From an uncultured Clostridia bacterium (GTDB lineage: Bacteria > Bacillota > Clostridia > Oscillospirales > Acutalibacteraceae), in assembly GCA_944384815.1 (NCBI GenBank), contig CALWUW010000026.1:1-64000 (forward strand): a stretch of DNA of 64,000 nucleotides, given 5' to 3'. The notes under the pieces are model-generated. The model was not told where the DNA came from. It worked only from the letters and a program-made list of their open reading frames with translations, and made no database searches. The translations under genes were made by a program, and so were the position numbers. Shown here piece by piece: positions 1 to 7,315 of the stretch. Each line of letters begins with the position of its first letter. Within the stretch, counting starts at the first letter, position 1.

Positions 1-1
1 G

Positions 2-67
2 GTAGTCTCCGCAGAACAAATCCTTATCCTCTTCAAAGACGGTACTGAGATGACGGCAGATCTGTAA
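2..67 (+). CDS. C-terminal tail of a truncated gene, possibly a large serine recombinase
   Basis: Only 21 codons and a TAA are inside the window; the gene begins upstream of it. The tail reads VVSAEQILILFKDGTEMTADL split here by description: a beta-strand with a central FKDGTE motif. Tails with a hydrophobic strand followed by (F/Y)xDGTE(I/M) are common at the end of large serine recombinases of clostridial integrative elements, which is the basis for the suggestion. With so few residues any other protein ending in a beta-strand is possible. If correct, the body of an integrative element lies to the left and its end would be within the following gene-free 550 bases. Confidence 0.35.
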   Translation, partial: VVSAEQILILFKDGTEMTADL

Positions 68-215
68 ATCAGAAAGGAAATGCAAATGACTTATATTATG
101 AGTTGTGTTTGGCTTGATTATATGGTAAAATATTTTCAGTGTAAAAACTGTGTGGGTTCAAGTCTCAAGACAAAAAAATGCGTGGCATCTTTTTTAGTCC
201 CCGGAGACAACCGAG

Positions 216-248
216 AGCCCCGAGCGCGAACTGCACTCGGGGCTTTTT
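216..248 (+). terminator. Rho-independent terminator
   Basis: Stem AGCCCCGAG (216-224) pairs with CTCGGGGCT (236-244), with an 11-nt loop and a run of five T. It lies 150 bases after the truncated first gene and probably terminates it. Confidence 0.75.
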
Positions 249-376
249 CCTTTTATTAAGCTATGTTGTCCGCGCCCATAGCTGGCGTCTTTTTTTTTGT
301 TCTCTCTTCCCAGCGGCAAGTTGCCGTTTCTAAGATACGTCCTTACTCTTGAAAAGTGCGTTTTCAGCATACGAAA

Positions 377-411
377 ATCCCCGGCCTATCACAAGGTCGG
401 GGATGATTTTT
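377..411 (+). terminator. Terminator-like hairpin
   Basis: Ten-base stem (377-386 with 395-404, one G-T pair) and an 8-nt loop, followed by GATTTTT. The other strand also has a TTTT tract after the stem, so it could stop transcription from both sides, including read-through from the minus-strand gene at 615-2006. Confidence 0.6.
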
Positions 412-614
412 CTGGCAATCAGGTTGTTCTGCGCCTGCCGCAAAAGAAGCGGATTTTATAGTTGCTTTTTACTCAGGGAAACCACAGCTGCTCTGGTTTA
501 TGTGGGAGCTTCTCATTCCAGTTCGATTTGCGGGGACACCGTTTTCCCTTTGCGGGAAAATCCTCATGACCTTATCATAGCCTATGGGGGTATTCCATAA
601 CAGTAGTTTTAAAT

Positions 615-2006
615 TTATCCCAGGTTAAATCGATGTGCCAAGGCTTCCAACCGGCGACACACGTCTTCAATTTCCAAATATTCCGGCAATTGATTCAGGT
701 AAATATGCATTCTTCCCTGGAAGGGACGGATCCAATGTTTCGGAATGTTTTCTTTACCGATGATCGCGCCTAAAATACTCCCCGCTGTGGCTCCGGTGCA
801 GTCGTTATCCCCGCTGATTGCTACGGTTTCTCCAATGGTTCGAGTGAAATCTTTATTTCCGATTTTTAGCCTCATTACTACGTGCAGCGCATTGGTGATG
901 GCACTTCCATTGAACATACCTGCATATCGTTTCCATGTAAGATCAAAGGCCTCTTGATAATCAGTGGGAGATTGTTCCAGAGCCCACCGTACTCCTTCTG
1001 CGAACAGACAGTCCTTGGAAATTTCTGTTAATCCGATCTGTAAGGCCTCTATGGGGTCATCTACCGTAAAGGCAGCGGCAATCGTCGCCGCCATAAACAT
1101 GGAGCCGTAAACTCCGTTTCACCGGTGGTTCATAGCGGCATCTCGATAAGCCAGTTCTGCCGCCCGTTCCGGGTTGCCGGGAAAAACATATCCATAGCTG
1201 TCCGCTCGTGCCCAGGCGGCGATGCTTTGCAGGTTGGGATTTCCGTTGATCCCCGCTTCCGGTAAGGATTGCCCAGCCAGCAGATTTCGCAACATGGTGC
1301 GTTCTCCCCACCAGCAGCCTTTTTCTCCATCGGGCTTCTCTTTTCCCAGAGGCAGATACTTTTTCCAAATTTCCGCCAGTTGTTCCTGACGAAAATCTGC
1401 TCCATACTCTTCCATGACCAGAAGACCCAGCAAAGTATAAATGGTGTCGTCATCCGGAGGAACAGCGTTCATCCCGGATTTGGTTAAGTCTTGCTTTTTG
1501 CCTACAATATAGTGAACATTTTGTGGGTAGCGGACCTGGTTCCAGTAATCCGTCAGCGGGTAAGAATCACCATGGGAAAGAGCCCAGTTCTTAGCCGATG
1601 CAATGGGTTCAAATTCTAATGCGGCTCCCAAAGTGCAGCCGGCCATTCTTCCGAAAACGGCCCCCCGAAGCCGGTTGGAATAATCGGCGGGGAGCGCTTT
1701 TTGCAAACAGCGCGGCCCTTGCGGACGTAATTTGCGGATTTCAGCAAGGGAGTCCGGTTCATCGGGATCTTTTGCGGAAAGCACTAACGACTGAAAGCTG
1801 CGCAAAGTATTTTCCATGGATCTTTCCAACTCTTTGTATAAGGCTTCTCCGTCATTCCCACACCCAAATTCAGCAGCTAAGCGCAAGTAACGGGTGAGGT
1901 CATCCAGTTGATCCCACAGAGGGCTTTCGTTTATTTTTTCTGAGTATTGAATGTCTTGAATTTTCAATTTCTTTTTCTCCTGCCCTGTTAAGTCCATGAG
2001 CAGCAT
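615..2006 (-). pseudogene. ADP-ribosylglycohydrolase family protein interrupted by an in-frame TGA
   Basis: Two open segments in the same frame, 2006-1122 (295 codons) and 1118-615, are separated only by one TGA at 1121-1119. Joined they give about 463 residues, a normal length for the larger ADP-ribosylglycohydrolase proteins. The first part has the family's GRMAGCTLGAALEF segment and the metal-binding PPDDDTIYTLL motif; the second has the C-terminal GDNDCTGATAGSILGAI motif. Around the stop the reading is NHR-stop-NGVYGSMF, where relatives usually have a basic residue before NG(I/V)YG; one C-to-T change of CGA would explain it. The family removes ADP-ribose from proteins or small molecules using two Mg ions. 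Start ATG 2006 or ATG 1997. Either a recent nonsense mutation, a sequencing error, or (unlikely) recoding. Confidence 0.85.
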
Positions 2007-2147
2007 ATCTTACCTGCATAGCATGAATGCTGAGTTTTAGCAAGAATCCAAAAGTATTTTATATCTGAATGATATAAATGACTGCACGTTTATTTAATTG
2101 ACAAATACGATTTGATTTTTTGTTGGTTATTTCTTGTAAAAAAAGCC

Positions 2148-2176
2148 TTGACAAAAGATGGAAACAGGTGTATACT
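2148..2176 (+). promoter_or_regulatory. Consensus sigma-A promoter of the feo operon
   Basis: TTGACA (2148-2153), a 17-nt spacer and TATACT (2171-2176). Transcription should start near 2183, directly in front of or within the first operator-like palindrome. Confidence 0.85.
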
Positions 2177-2184
2177 CATCCTCG

Positions 2185-2200
2185 GTTAGCAAAGGCTAAC
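2185..2200. promoter_or_regulatory. DtxR/IdeR-type metal repressor operator, site 1
   Basis: GTTAGCAAAGGCTAAC has the TTAG-N6-CTAA layout of iron- or manganese-dependent DtxR-family operators. It sits at the predicted transcription start of feoA, where a bound repressor would block RNA polymerase. Confidence 0.65.
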
Positions 2201-2217
2201 TTTTATCTTTCTTGGAT

Positions 2218-2235
2218 TGTTAGTCAAAACTAATC
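2218..2235. promoter_or_regulatory. DtxR/IdeR-type metal repressor operator, site 2
   Basis: The core TTAGTCAAAACTAA (2220-2233) is a second copy of the TTAG-N6-CTAA pattern, about 35 bases after the first and within the feoA leader. Confidence 0.6.
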
Positions 2236-2272
2236 ATAAGGGTTACTTTTAAAAATGGAGGTGTAACATAAA

Positions 2273-2491
2273 ATGACACTAAAGGAAGCAGTTGAGGGCA
2301 AAGCGTATACGATTCAGCAGGTTCAGACCGATGATGAAGAGATGGATGCCTTTTTGTTTTCTCTGGGTTGTTACACCGGTGAGCCTATTACGGTGGTTTC
2401 CCATTTAAAGGGAAGCTGTGTGGTTTCGATCAAAGATGGTCGCTACAATATTGATCATTTGCTTGCGGACGCAATAGTCATCGGCGAATGA
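2273..2491 (+). CDS. feoA: FeoA family protein, ferrous iron transport
   Basis: A 72-residue protein of the small SH3-like FeoA family, cytoplasmic, thought to assist or regulate the FeoB iron channel. The ATG at 2273 follows GGAGGTG at a normal distance. The sequence has the family pattern of an N-terminal strand (LKEAVEGKAYTIQQV), a central LGCYTGEPITVV turn corresponding to the (L)G(I/L)xxG-x-I-x-V signature, and a C-terminal strand with DGRYNIDHLLADAIVI. It is the first gene of a three-gene operon with feoB and a small Cys-rich protein, behind a consensus promoter and operator-like palindromes, so iron-responsive expression is expected. Confidence 0.93.
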   Translation: MTLKEAVEGKAYTIQQVQTDDEEMDAFLFSLGCYTGEPITVVSHLKGSCVVSIKDGRYNIDHLLADAIVIGE

Positions 2492-2507
2492 GAGGATATT
2501 GTTTTGC

Positions 2508-2535
2508 CGGAAGGTTAGTTTAAACTAACCTTCCG
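2508..2535. promoter_or_regulatory. Perfect 28-bp palindrome with metal-repressor core, between feoA and feoB
   Basis: The two 14-base arms (CGGAAGGTTAGTTT and its exact complement) meet without a spacer at 2521/2522. The core TTAGTTTAAACTAA (2515-2529 region) repeats the TTAG-N6-CTAA pattern seen twice upstream of feoA. As RNA it could form a hairpin just before the feoB ribosome binding site. It is inside the operon, with no T-run, so it is not an ordinary terminator. Confidence 0.75.
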
Positions 2536-2559
2536 ATATTTACAGTGAGGAGGGCTTTT

Positions 2560-4596
2560 ATGCGAATCGCTTTAACCGGCAACCCCAATTCAGGAAAAAC
2601 CACAATGTACAATGCATTAACAGGCCGAAATGAAAAGGTAGGCAACTGGGCCGGCGTGACCGTGGAGAAAAAAGAACATCCTATCCGGAAAACATATGCA
2701 TCCGGTGGAGAACAGGTGGTGGTTGTGGATCTTCCCGGCGCCTATTCTATGTCTCCGTTTACCAGCGAGGAAAGCATCACCAGTTCCTATGTAAAGAAAG
2801 AAAACCCCGATGTGATCATCAATATTGTGGACGCCACAAATTTAAGCCGAAGCTTGTTCTTTACCACGCAGTTTTTGGAGTTGGGAATTCCTGTGGTGAT
2901 CGCGTTGAACAAAAGCGACATCAATGCTAAAAAAGAGACCAAAATTGATGCACAGACTCTCAGTGAAAAGTTGGGCTGCCCGGTAGTGGAAACGGTTTCC
3001 ACTTCTTCTCAAGGGTTGGATACAGTGGTAAAAAAAGCTTTGTCCGTAGCCCATACCGTTCAGATTCCTCCTTATCAACAGGAGAATATCAATTTAACGG
3101 ATAAAAAAGCCGTAGAGGAAGCGGATCGGAAACGGTTTGCATTTGTAAACCAGTTGGTTTCCTCTGTGGAAAATCGGAAGATTTTGACAAAGGACAGAGA
3201 TTTCAGTGATAAAGTAGATACGGTGCTTACCAACAAATGGTTGGGGATCCCGATTTTTGCGGTGGTTATGTGGTTGGTATTCCAGATCTCTCAGGTCTGG
3301 GTTGGAACACCCATTGCAGACTGGATGGTAGGATGGCTGGAGACCTTTCAAGAATTTGTAAGAACATCCCTGGAAAATGCCAATCCGCTGCTGTCCGCTC
3401 TTCTTGTGGACGGTATTATCGGAGGCGTGATCGCGGTAATCGGCTTTTTGCCATTGGTCATGGTAATGTATTTTCTGATCGCCATTCTGGAAGACTGCGG
3501 TTATATGTCTCGTGTGGCGGTGGTACTGGATCCCATCTTTAAGAAAGTGGGACTTTCCGGGAAATCCGTGATTCCGTTTGTAATCACCATCGGATGCGCC
3601 GTGCCGGGAATCATGGCCAGCCGTACCATTCGCAGCGAACGTCAGCGGCGGGCCACAGCTATGCTTGCTCCGTTTATGCCCTGCGGTGCTAAAATCCCGG
3701 TGATCGCTTTGTTTGCCGGTGCATTTTTCGATGATGCCGGATGGGTAAGCACGCTGATGTATCTTTCCGGGATCGTGTTGATTTTCCTGGGAGCTTTACT
3801 GGTCAATAAAATTGCGGGCTATAAGTCCAGAAAATCCTTTTTCATTATGGAATTGCCCCAGTATAAACTTCCTTCCTTGTGGAGCGCGTTTAAATCCATG
3901 TGCGGGCGCGGCTGGGCTTACATTGTAAAAGCGGCGACCATTATCCTGCTGTGCAATACGGCCGTACATATTATGCAGACCTTCAGTTGGAATTTTTCTG
4001 TTGCAGAGACGGCGGATTCTTCCATCCTGGCTTCCATAGCAGGACCTTTTGCCTATCTTCTGGTTCCCATTGTGGGCGTTCTTTCCTGGCAATTGGCGGC
4101 GGCAGCCGTTACCGGATTTATCGCAAAAGAAAACGTGGTGGGCACGTTAGCTGTTTGCTTTGTAGGACTGGAAAATTTCATTGATACTGAGGAATTGGTC
4201 CTTATGGAAGGTGCCGGCGCGGAAGTTGCGGGCGTGATGGCCATTACCAAAGTTGCTGCTTTGGCCTACCTGATGTTCAATCTTTATACCCCGCCTTGCT
4301 TTGCGGCTATTGGCGCTATGAATGCGGAAATGAAAAGCGGAAAATGGCTTTTGGGTGGAATCGGTCTTCAGTTGGGAGTAGGATATACCGTAGGTTACTT
4401 GGTATACACCATCGGAACTTTGATTACAGCTCCGGCTTCTCTGCATGTAGGTGCGGCTATAGGAGGTTTGTTAGTTGTGTTGGCGTTCGCTGTCACGATT
4501 CTGCTTTTGATTCGTCATACCAATCAGAAACTTAAAAAGGAATATGTGCTGAGTGGGGCTGAAAAAATAGGAAAGGAATGTGTGGTGAGCCAATAA
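2560..4596 (+). CDS. feoB: FeoB ferrous iron transporter
   Basis: Membrane Fe(II) transporter of 678 residues with a cytosolic N-terminal G domain. Visible G motifs are GNPNSGKT (G1, residues 7-14), DLPGAYS (G3) and NKSD (G4). The membrane part has the two Gate repeats: GCAVPGIMASRTIRSERQRR and LAPFMPCGAKIPV, the latter with the conserved cysteine. I chose the ATG at 2560, preceded by GAGGAGG at 2547-2553; the upstream GTG at 2545 would lie in front of that site. It follows feoA by 68 bases, with a perfect palindrome between them, and is followed within 2 bases by the Cys-rich small protein. Length is typical of the shorter clostridial FeoB proteins. Confidence 0.96.
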   Translation: MRIALTGNPNSGKTTMYNALTGRNEKVGNWAGVTVEKKEHPIRKTYASGGEQVVVVDLPGAYSMSPFTSEESITSSYVKKENPDVIINIVDATNLSRSLFFTTQFLELGIPVVIALNKSDINAKKETKIDAQTLSEKLGCPVVETVSTSSQGLDTVVKKALSVAHTVQIPPYQQENINLTDKKAVEEADRKRFAFVNQLVSSVENRKILTKDRDFSDKVDTVLTNKWLGIPIFAVVMWLVFQISQVWVGTPIADWMVGWLETFQEFVRTSLENANPLLSALLVDGIIGGVIAVIGFLPLVMVMYFLIAILEDCGYMSRVAVVLDPIFKKVGLSGKSVIPFVITIGCAVPGIMASRTIRSERQRRATAMLAPFMPCGAKIPVIALFAGAFFDDAGWVSTLMYLSGIVLIFLGALLVNKIAGYKSRKSFFIMELPQYKLPSLWSAFKSMCGRGWAYIVKAATIILLCNTAVHIMQTFSWNFSVAETADSSILASIAGPFAYLLVPIVGVLSWQLAAAAVTGFIAKENVVGTLAVCFVGLENFIDTEELVLMEGAGAEVAGVMAITKVAALAYLMFNLYTPPCFAAIGAMNAEMKSGKWLLGGIGLQLGVGYTVGYLVYTIGTLITAPASLHVGAAIGGLLVVLAFAVTILLLIRHTNQKLKKEYVLSGAEKIGKECVVSQ

Positions 4597-4598
4597 GT

Positions 4599-4778
4599 AT
4601 GGAAGATGGTGTCATCATTGGAATTGTTGTTTTCCTTGTAGTTGGAATTTCCTTGTATTTGTATCGCTCTAAAAAACGAGGAGAGACTTGTATTGGCTGC
4701 CCTTACTGCAAAAAATGTGCAGGAAAAGGAAGCTGTGGAAACTGTGGAGGAAAAGAAGAAAAAAAGCATACCGGATAA
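4599..4778 (+). CDS. FeoB-associated Cys-rich membrane protein
   Basis: A 59-residue protein with one N-terminal membrane helix (VIIGIVVFLVVGISLYLY) and a cytosolic tail rich in cysteine: CIGCPYCKKCAGKGSCGNCGG. This layout matches the small virus-attachment-like/FeoB-associated Cys-rich family that follows feoB in many Firmicutes. The ATG at 4599 comes two bases after the feoB stop, with GGTGAG inside the feoB end as ribosome binding site; an earlier in-frame ATG at 4578 would overlap feoB. Role unknown; a metal- or Fe-S-binding partner of FeoB is a reasonable guess. The operon ends at the strong terminator that follows. Confidence 0.85.
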   Translation: MEDGVIIGIVVFLVVGISLYLYRSKKRGETCIGCPYCKKCAGKGSCGNCGGKEEKKHTG

Positions 4779-4818
4779 AAAACGGCGGAAGAGAGTCTAT
4801 TCTCTTCCGCCGTTTTTT
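4777..4818 (+). terminator. Terminator of the feo operon
   Basis: An 18-bp perfect stem (4777-4794 with 4801-4818) with a 6-nt loop, flanked by A and T tracts, so it can act on both strands. Confidence 0.93.
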
Positions 4819-4901
4819 GTAAAGAATAGGCAAGAGGCAGACACTTTTCGTTAGGGAATGAATAGAATGAAGTGGAATACAATAAACAGGGAGGGGATCA
4901 T

Positions 4902-5477
4902 TTGTCTATTCGTATTTTTGTGGATCAGGGTCATAATCCCAGTGGGCCGAATGCCGGAGCGGAGGGAAACGGACTTCGTGAGCAGGATATTACGTACAAC
5001 GTAGGAATTTATTTGGCGAAAATGCTCAATGATGATCCTAGGTTTACCGCAAGAGTGTCCAGACCCACCCCGGAAACCGTGTTGGGAACCAGTAATTCCA
5101 CCAGCTTGCAGGCACGGGTCAATATGGCCAATTCCTGGCCAGCCAATTATTTTCTCAGCATCCATTGCAACGCCAATACCAATCCGGCCATTAACGGCAG
5201 TGAGATGTATGTATTTCGTACCAATACGCAGTCTTATTGGATGGCGCAGCATCTTTTAAATGCAGTGGTTCAGACGGTGGGAACAAAGGATAACGGCGTG
5301 CGGTTAAATCCTTCTCTTTACGTGCTGCGGCGAACCACCATGCCGGCGGTTTTGGTGGAATTGGCGTATCTTACCAATACATCCGACGCGCAAAAGCTTC
5401 GGGACGATCAAAAGGAATTCGCCCAGGGAATTTATACGGGTCTGCTTAGCTATTTTGGTCTTCCAGCGCTTTCGTAA
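4902..5477 (+). CDS. N-acetylmuramoyl-L-alanine amidase (Amidase_3)
   Basis: A 191-residue Zn amidase that cleaves the bond between MurNAc and the peptide stem in peptidoglycan. The zinc and catalytic residues of the family are visible: His in FVDQGHNPS, Glu in GLREQDITYN, His in SIHCNAN and the catalytic Glu in VLVELAYLTN. I chose TTG at 4902, which follows GGGAGGGG at a good distance; the frame is open further upstream but without a ribosome binding site. No signal peptide or wall-binding domain is present, which is seen in the small sporulation or lysis amidases of clostridia that are released by holin-like routes or act in the mother cell; that role is inference. It stands alone between two terminators. 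Confidence 0.9.
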   Translation: MSIRIFVDQGHNPSGPNAGAEGNGLREQDITYNVGIYLAKMLNDDPRFTARVSRPTPETVLGTSNSTSLQARVNMANSWPANYFLSIHCNANTNPAINGSEMYVFRTNTQSYWMAQHLLNAVVQTVGTKDNGVRLNPSLYVLRRTTMPAVLVELAYLTNTSDAQKLRDDQKEFAQGIYTGLLSYFGLPALS

Positions 5478-5489
5478 GTTGAAAAGTGC

Positions 5490-5526
5490 GCAGCTTTCTG
5501 ATTTTCTGAATCGGAAAGCTGCTTGT
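5490..5526 (+). terminator. Terminator after the amidase gene
   Basis: A 14-bp stem with one G-T pair (5490-5503 with 5509-5522), loop of five, followed by TTGTTTT. Confidence 0.8.
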
Positions 5527-5828
5527 TTTAAAAGTGTTCAAAATATTCCATATAAAGGATGTGGCTTCACGGAATTTAAGACAATTTTCACTTGGTCCCA
5601 GAAATGAAATTTTGTTGTTTTTGTCAGATGTTATATAAATTAATTAAGTTTATAGGGGATAAACATACACAATATATATGGATTGAATATCGCATTTTTA
5701 ACAAATAGTTTAAATAATGAATAAATATATAAAATATTATTGGCAAATTATAAACAGATTTCCATACTAAAGTTAACAAAGGGCCGAATTTGAGAATAGG
5801 CTCAAATTTTTTTCAAGGAGGAATGGTT
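5527..5828. other. AT-rich leader region of the ABC importer
   Basis: About 300 bases without a gene. The DNA is clearly richer in A and T than its surroundings, including runs such as AAATATATAAAATATT. A possible promoter is annotated at 5612-5639. No riboswitch or operator palindrome was recognised. Confidence 0.5.
5612..5639 (+). promoter_or_regulatory. Possible promoter of the ABC importer
   Basis: TTGTTG, a 16-nt spacer and TATAAA. The match is moderate and the region is AT-rich, so chance matches are likely. Confidence 0.35.
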
Positions 5829-7226
5829 ATGAAAAAATTGCTGGCACCGTTGCTGGCTTGCGTGCTTTTGATAGGAACATTTGCAGCTTGCAGCAACAAT
5901 CCGTCTGAAAGCAGTTCTGGAAGCGGATCCGGTACTTCTTCCGGCGGAGGAACTTCGGAAGAACCCAAAGGGGAAATTATCGGCGAGAATGTACAGTTCG
6001 ATACAGGCAAAGAGATGGAAGGCGAATTGAATGTCTGGTTCTATGAAGACGGCAAACGTTTCATCCAGCCTCTGTTTGATGATTACCAGAAGTATCGTCC
6101 TAATGTAAAGCTGAACGTTACATATGTAGCTTGGGGTGATTATTGGACCAAGATTCCTGTAGAAGTCAGCGGCGGAAATGGACCGGACGTGTTCTATTTC
6201 CATAATTCCTACCAGAACCTGATGGTAGACAGCGGCTTGATGAAGCCGTATTCGGATGAGCTGGTAGAAGCTCTGCGTAAGGATTACAAAGGCGTAGACA
6301 GCTACGCAGCTCTGGACGGAAACATCTATTATATCGCTACCGGCGGCGGCCACGGTGTTATTTACTACAATAAAGCTCTTTGGGCGGATGCCGGTTTGAC
6401 GGAAGAGGATATTCCGGAAACCTGGGAAGAATTCCGCGAGATCGCTATGCAGCTGACCCAGAAAGAAGGCGACAGTATTAAGGTCGCTGGCTTTAACTAT
6501 ACGCCTGCAAGTGCGTTTATCAACGATTGGAGCCTCTTGAGCGGACGTTTCCTGTTTAGTGAAGACGGCAAGCAGCTTCTCTTTGATAACGATGATTTCA
6601 AGAAATCCATGCAGTTCTTTGTGGATATGTACCTGGTAGATGGAATTTGCTCTCCCACCTTCCCCGATGCAGAGCAGTCCTTTAAGGATGGTACATCGGC
6701 TATGATTTGGAATCATCCGTATTTCGCAGGTATCCTGCGCGGTGAACTTCCGGATTTTGAATTCGGCGTATTCCCGCAGCCCAGATTTGAAGACAAGGAA
6801 CGTAACTGGCACTATAACAACCCGGACGTTTCCATGGGTATCAATGCGCAGTGCGACGAAAAGCAGACGGAGCTGGCAGAAGATCTGCTGACCCTGTTCT
6901 TTGCAAGCGATAAGTATATGCTGGATTGGTGCAAAGAGCAGTGCTTGGCTCCCACTAAGATCTCTCTGGAAGATAACGAAGAGCTGGCATCCGATCCGGT
7001 GATCAAGGTTCTGATGGAAGACTATGACAATAGTATCTACGTTGGTCCTACTCCTAATCAGATGGGCCAGGATTTGGTTCAGACTTTGTTGGACCCCGTT
7101 CTGCTGTCTGGTGTATCCATCGACGAGGCCTTGCCCAATGCAGTAGCCAAAGTAAATCAGACATTGGCGGACTATAACTGGAAGCCTGCTGAATGCGACT
7201 CAGCAATAGCAGACGAGCTTAAATAA
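5829..7226 (+). CDS. Sugar-type ABC transporter substrate-binding lipoprotein
   Basis: A 465-residue extracellular solute-binding protein of family 1 (MalE/UgpB type). The N-terminus has a Lys-Lys start, a hydrophobic stretch and a lipobox-like FAAC, followed by a Ser/Gly-rich linker, so it should be a membrane-anchored lipoprotein. The mature part shows family features such as GGNGPDVFYFHNSY, GVIYYNKALWADAGL and PETWEEFREIA. Start ATG 5829 is 7 bases after AAGGAGG; an ATG at 5823 is too close. It is followed by a terminator-like hairpin and two permease genes; no ATPase is encoded here, so a shared MsmK-type ATPase elsewhere is probably used. The substrate is likely an oligosaccharide or glycoside but cannot be read from the sequence. 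Confidence 0.93.
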   Translation: MKKLLAPLLACVLLIGTFAACSNNPSESSSGSGSGTSSGGGTSEEPKGEIIGENVQFDTGKEMEGELNVWFYEDGKRFIQPLFDDYQKYRPNVKLNVTYVAWGDYWTKIPVEVSGGNGPDVFYFHNSYQNLMVDSGLMKPYSDELVEALRKDYKGVDSYAALDGNIYYIATGGGHGVIYYNKALWADAGLTEEDIPETWEEFREIAMQLTQKEGDSIKVAGFNYTPASAFINDWSLLSGRFLFSEDGKQLLFDNDDFKKSMQFFVDMYLVDGICSPTFPDAEQSFKDGTSAMIWNHPYFAGILRGELPDFEFGVFPQPRFEDKERNWHYNNPDVSMGINAQCDEKQTELAEDLLTLFFASDKYMLDWCKEQCLAPTKISLEDNEELASDPVIKVLMEDYDNSIYVGPTPNQMGQDLVQTLLDPVLLSGVSIDEALPNAVAKVNQTLADYNWKPAECDSAIADELK

Positions 7227-7239
7227 ACTGTTTTTGAAA

Positions 7240-7281
7240 GGCGGGGTGTGGAAAGAAAGAATTCCATACCCCGCCCTTTTT
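7240..7281 (+). terminator. Intra-operon terminator/attenuator
   Basis: A 14-bp stem with one G-T pair (7240-7253 with 7262-7275) and CTTTTT after it, between the binding protein and the first permease. Partial read-through at such a site would give more binding protein than permease. Confidence 0.8.
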
Positions 7282-7315
7282 CAAGACTGGGTGAGGAAAG
7301 AGGTGCAATGATCCT

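Larger units (their letters stand above)
68..614. other. Gene-free region with terminators
   Basis: No convincing gene is seen. It holds a short A/T-flanked hairpin near 170-196 (atgc-gtg-gcat followed by T6), two stronger terminator-like hairpins annotated separately, and a 7-bp inverted repeat (AGCTATG at 259-265, CATAGCT at 277-283). An open frame at 349-600 on the plus strand runs through one of the hairpins, has no ribosome binding site and resembles nothing known. The position between a possible recombinase tail and a damaged gene would suit the end of an integrated element, but no direct repeat of an attachment site can be shown from one end alone. Confidence 0.5.

Noticed and set aside
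145-170. GGGTTCAAGTCTC looks like the T-arm of a tRNA
   Set aside because: No acceptor, D or anticodon arm can be folded around it, so a tRNA gene or clear tRNA remnant cannot be supported.
349-600. An 83-codon plus-strand frame near the left edge
   Set aside because: It runs through a terminator hairpin, lacks a ribosome binding site and resembles nothing known.
1100-1125. Selenocysteine at the TGA of the ADP-ribosylglycohydrolase
   Set aside because: The nearby hairpin is too small for a bacterial selenocysteine element, and the site is not a catalytic Cys position in the family.
5802-6812. A 336-codon minus-strand frame over the binding-protein gene
   Set aside because: Antisense shadow without domain or ribosome binding site.
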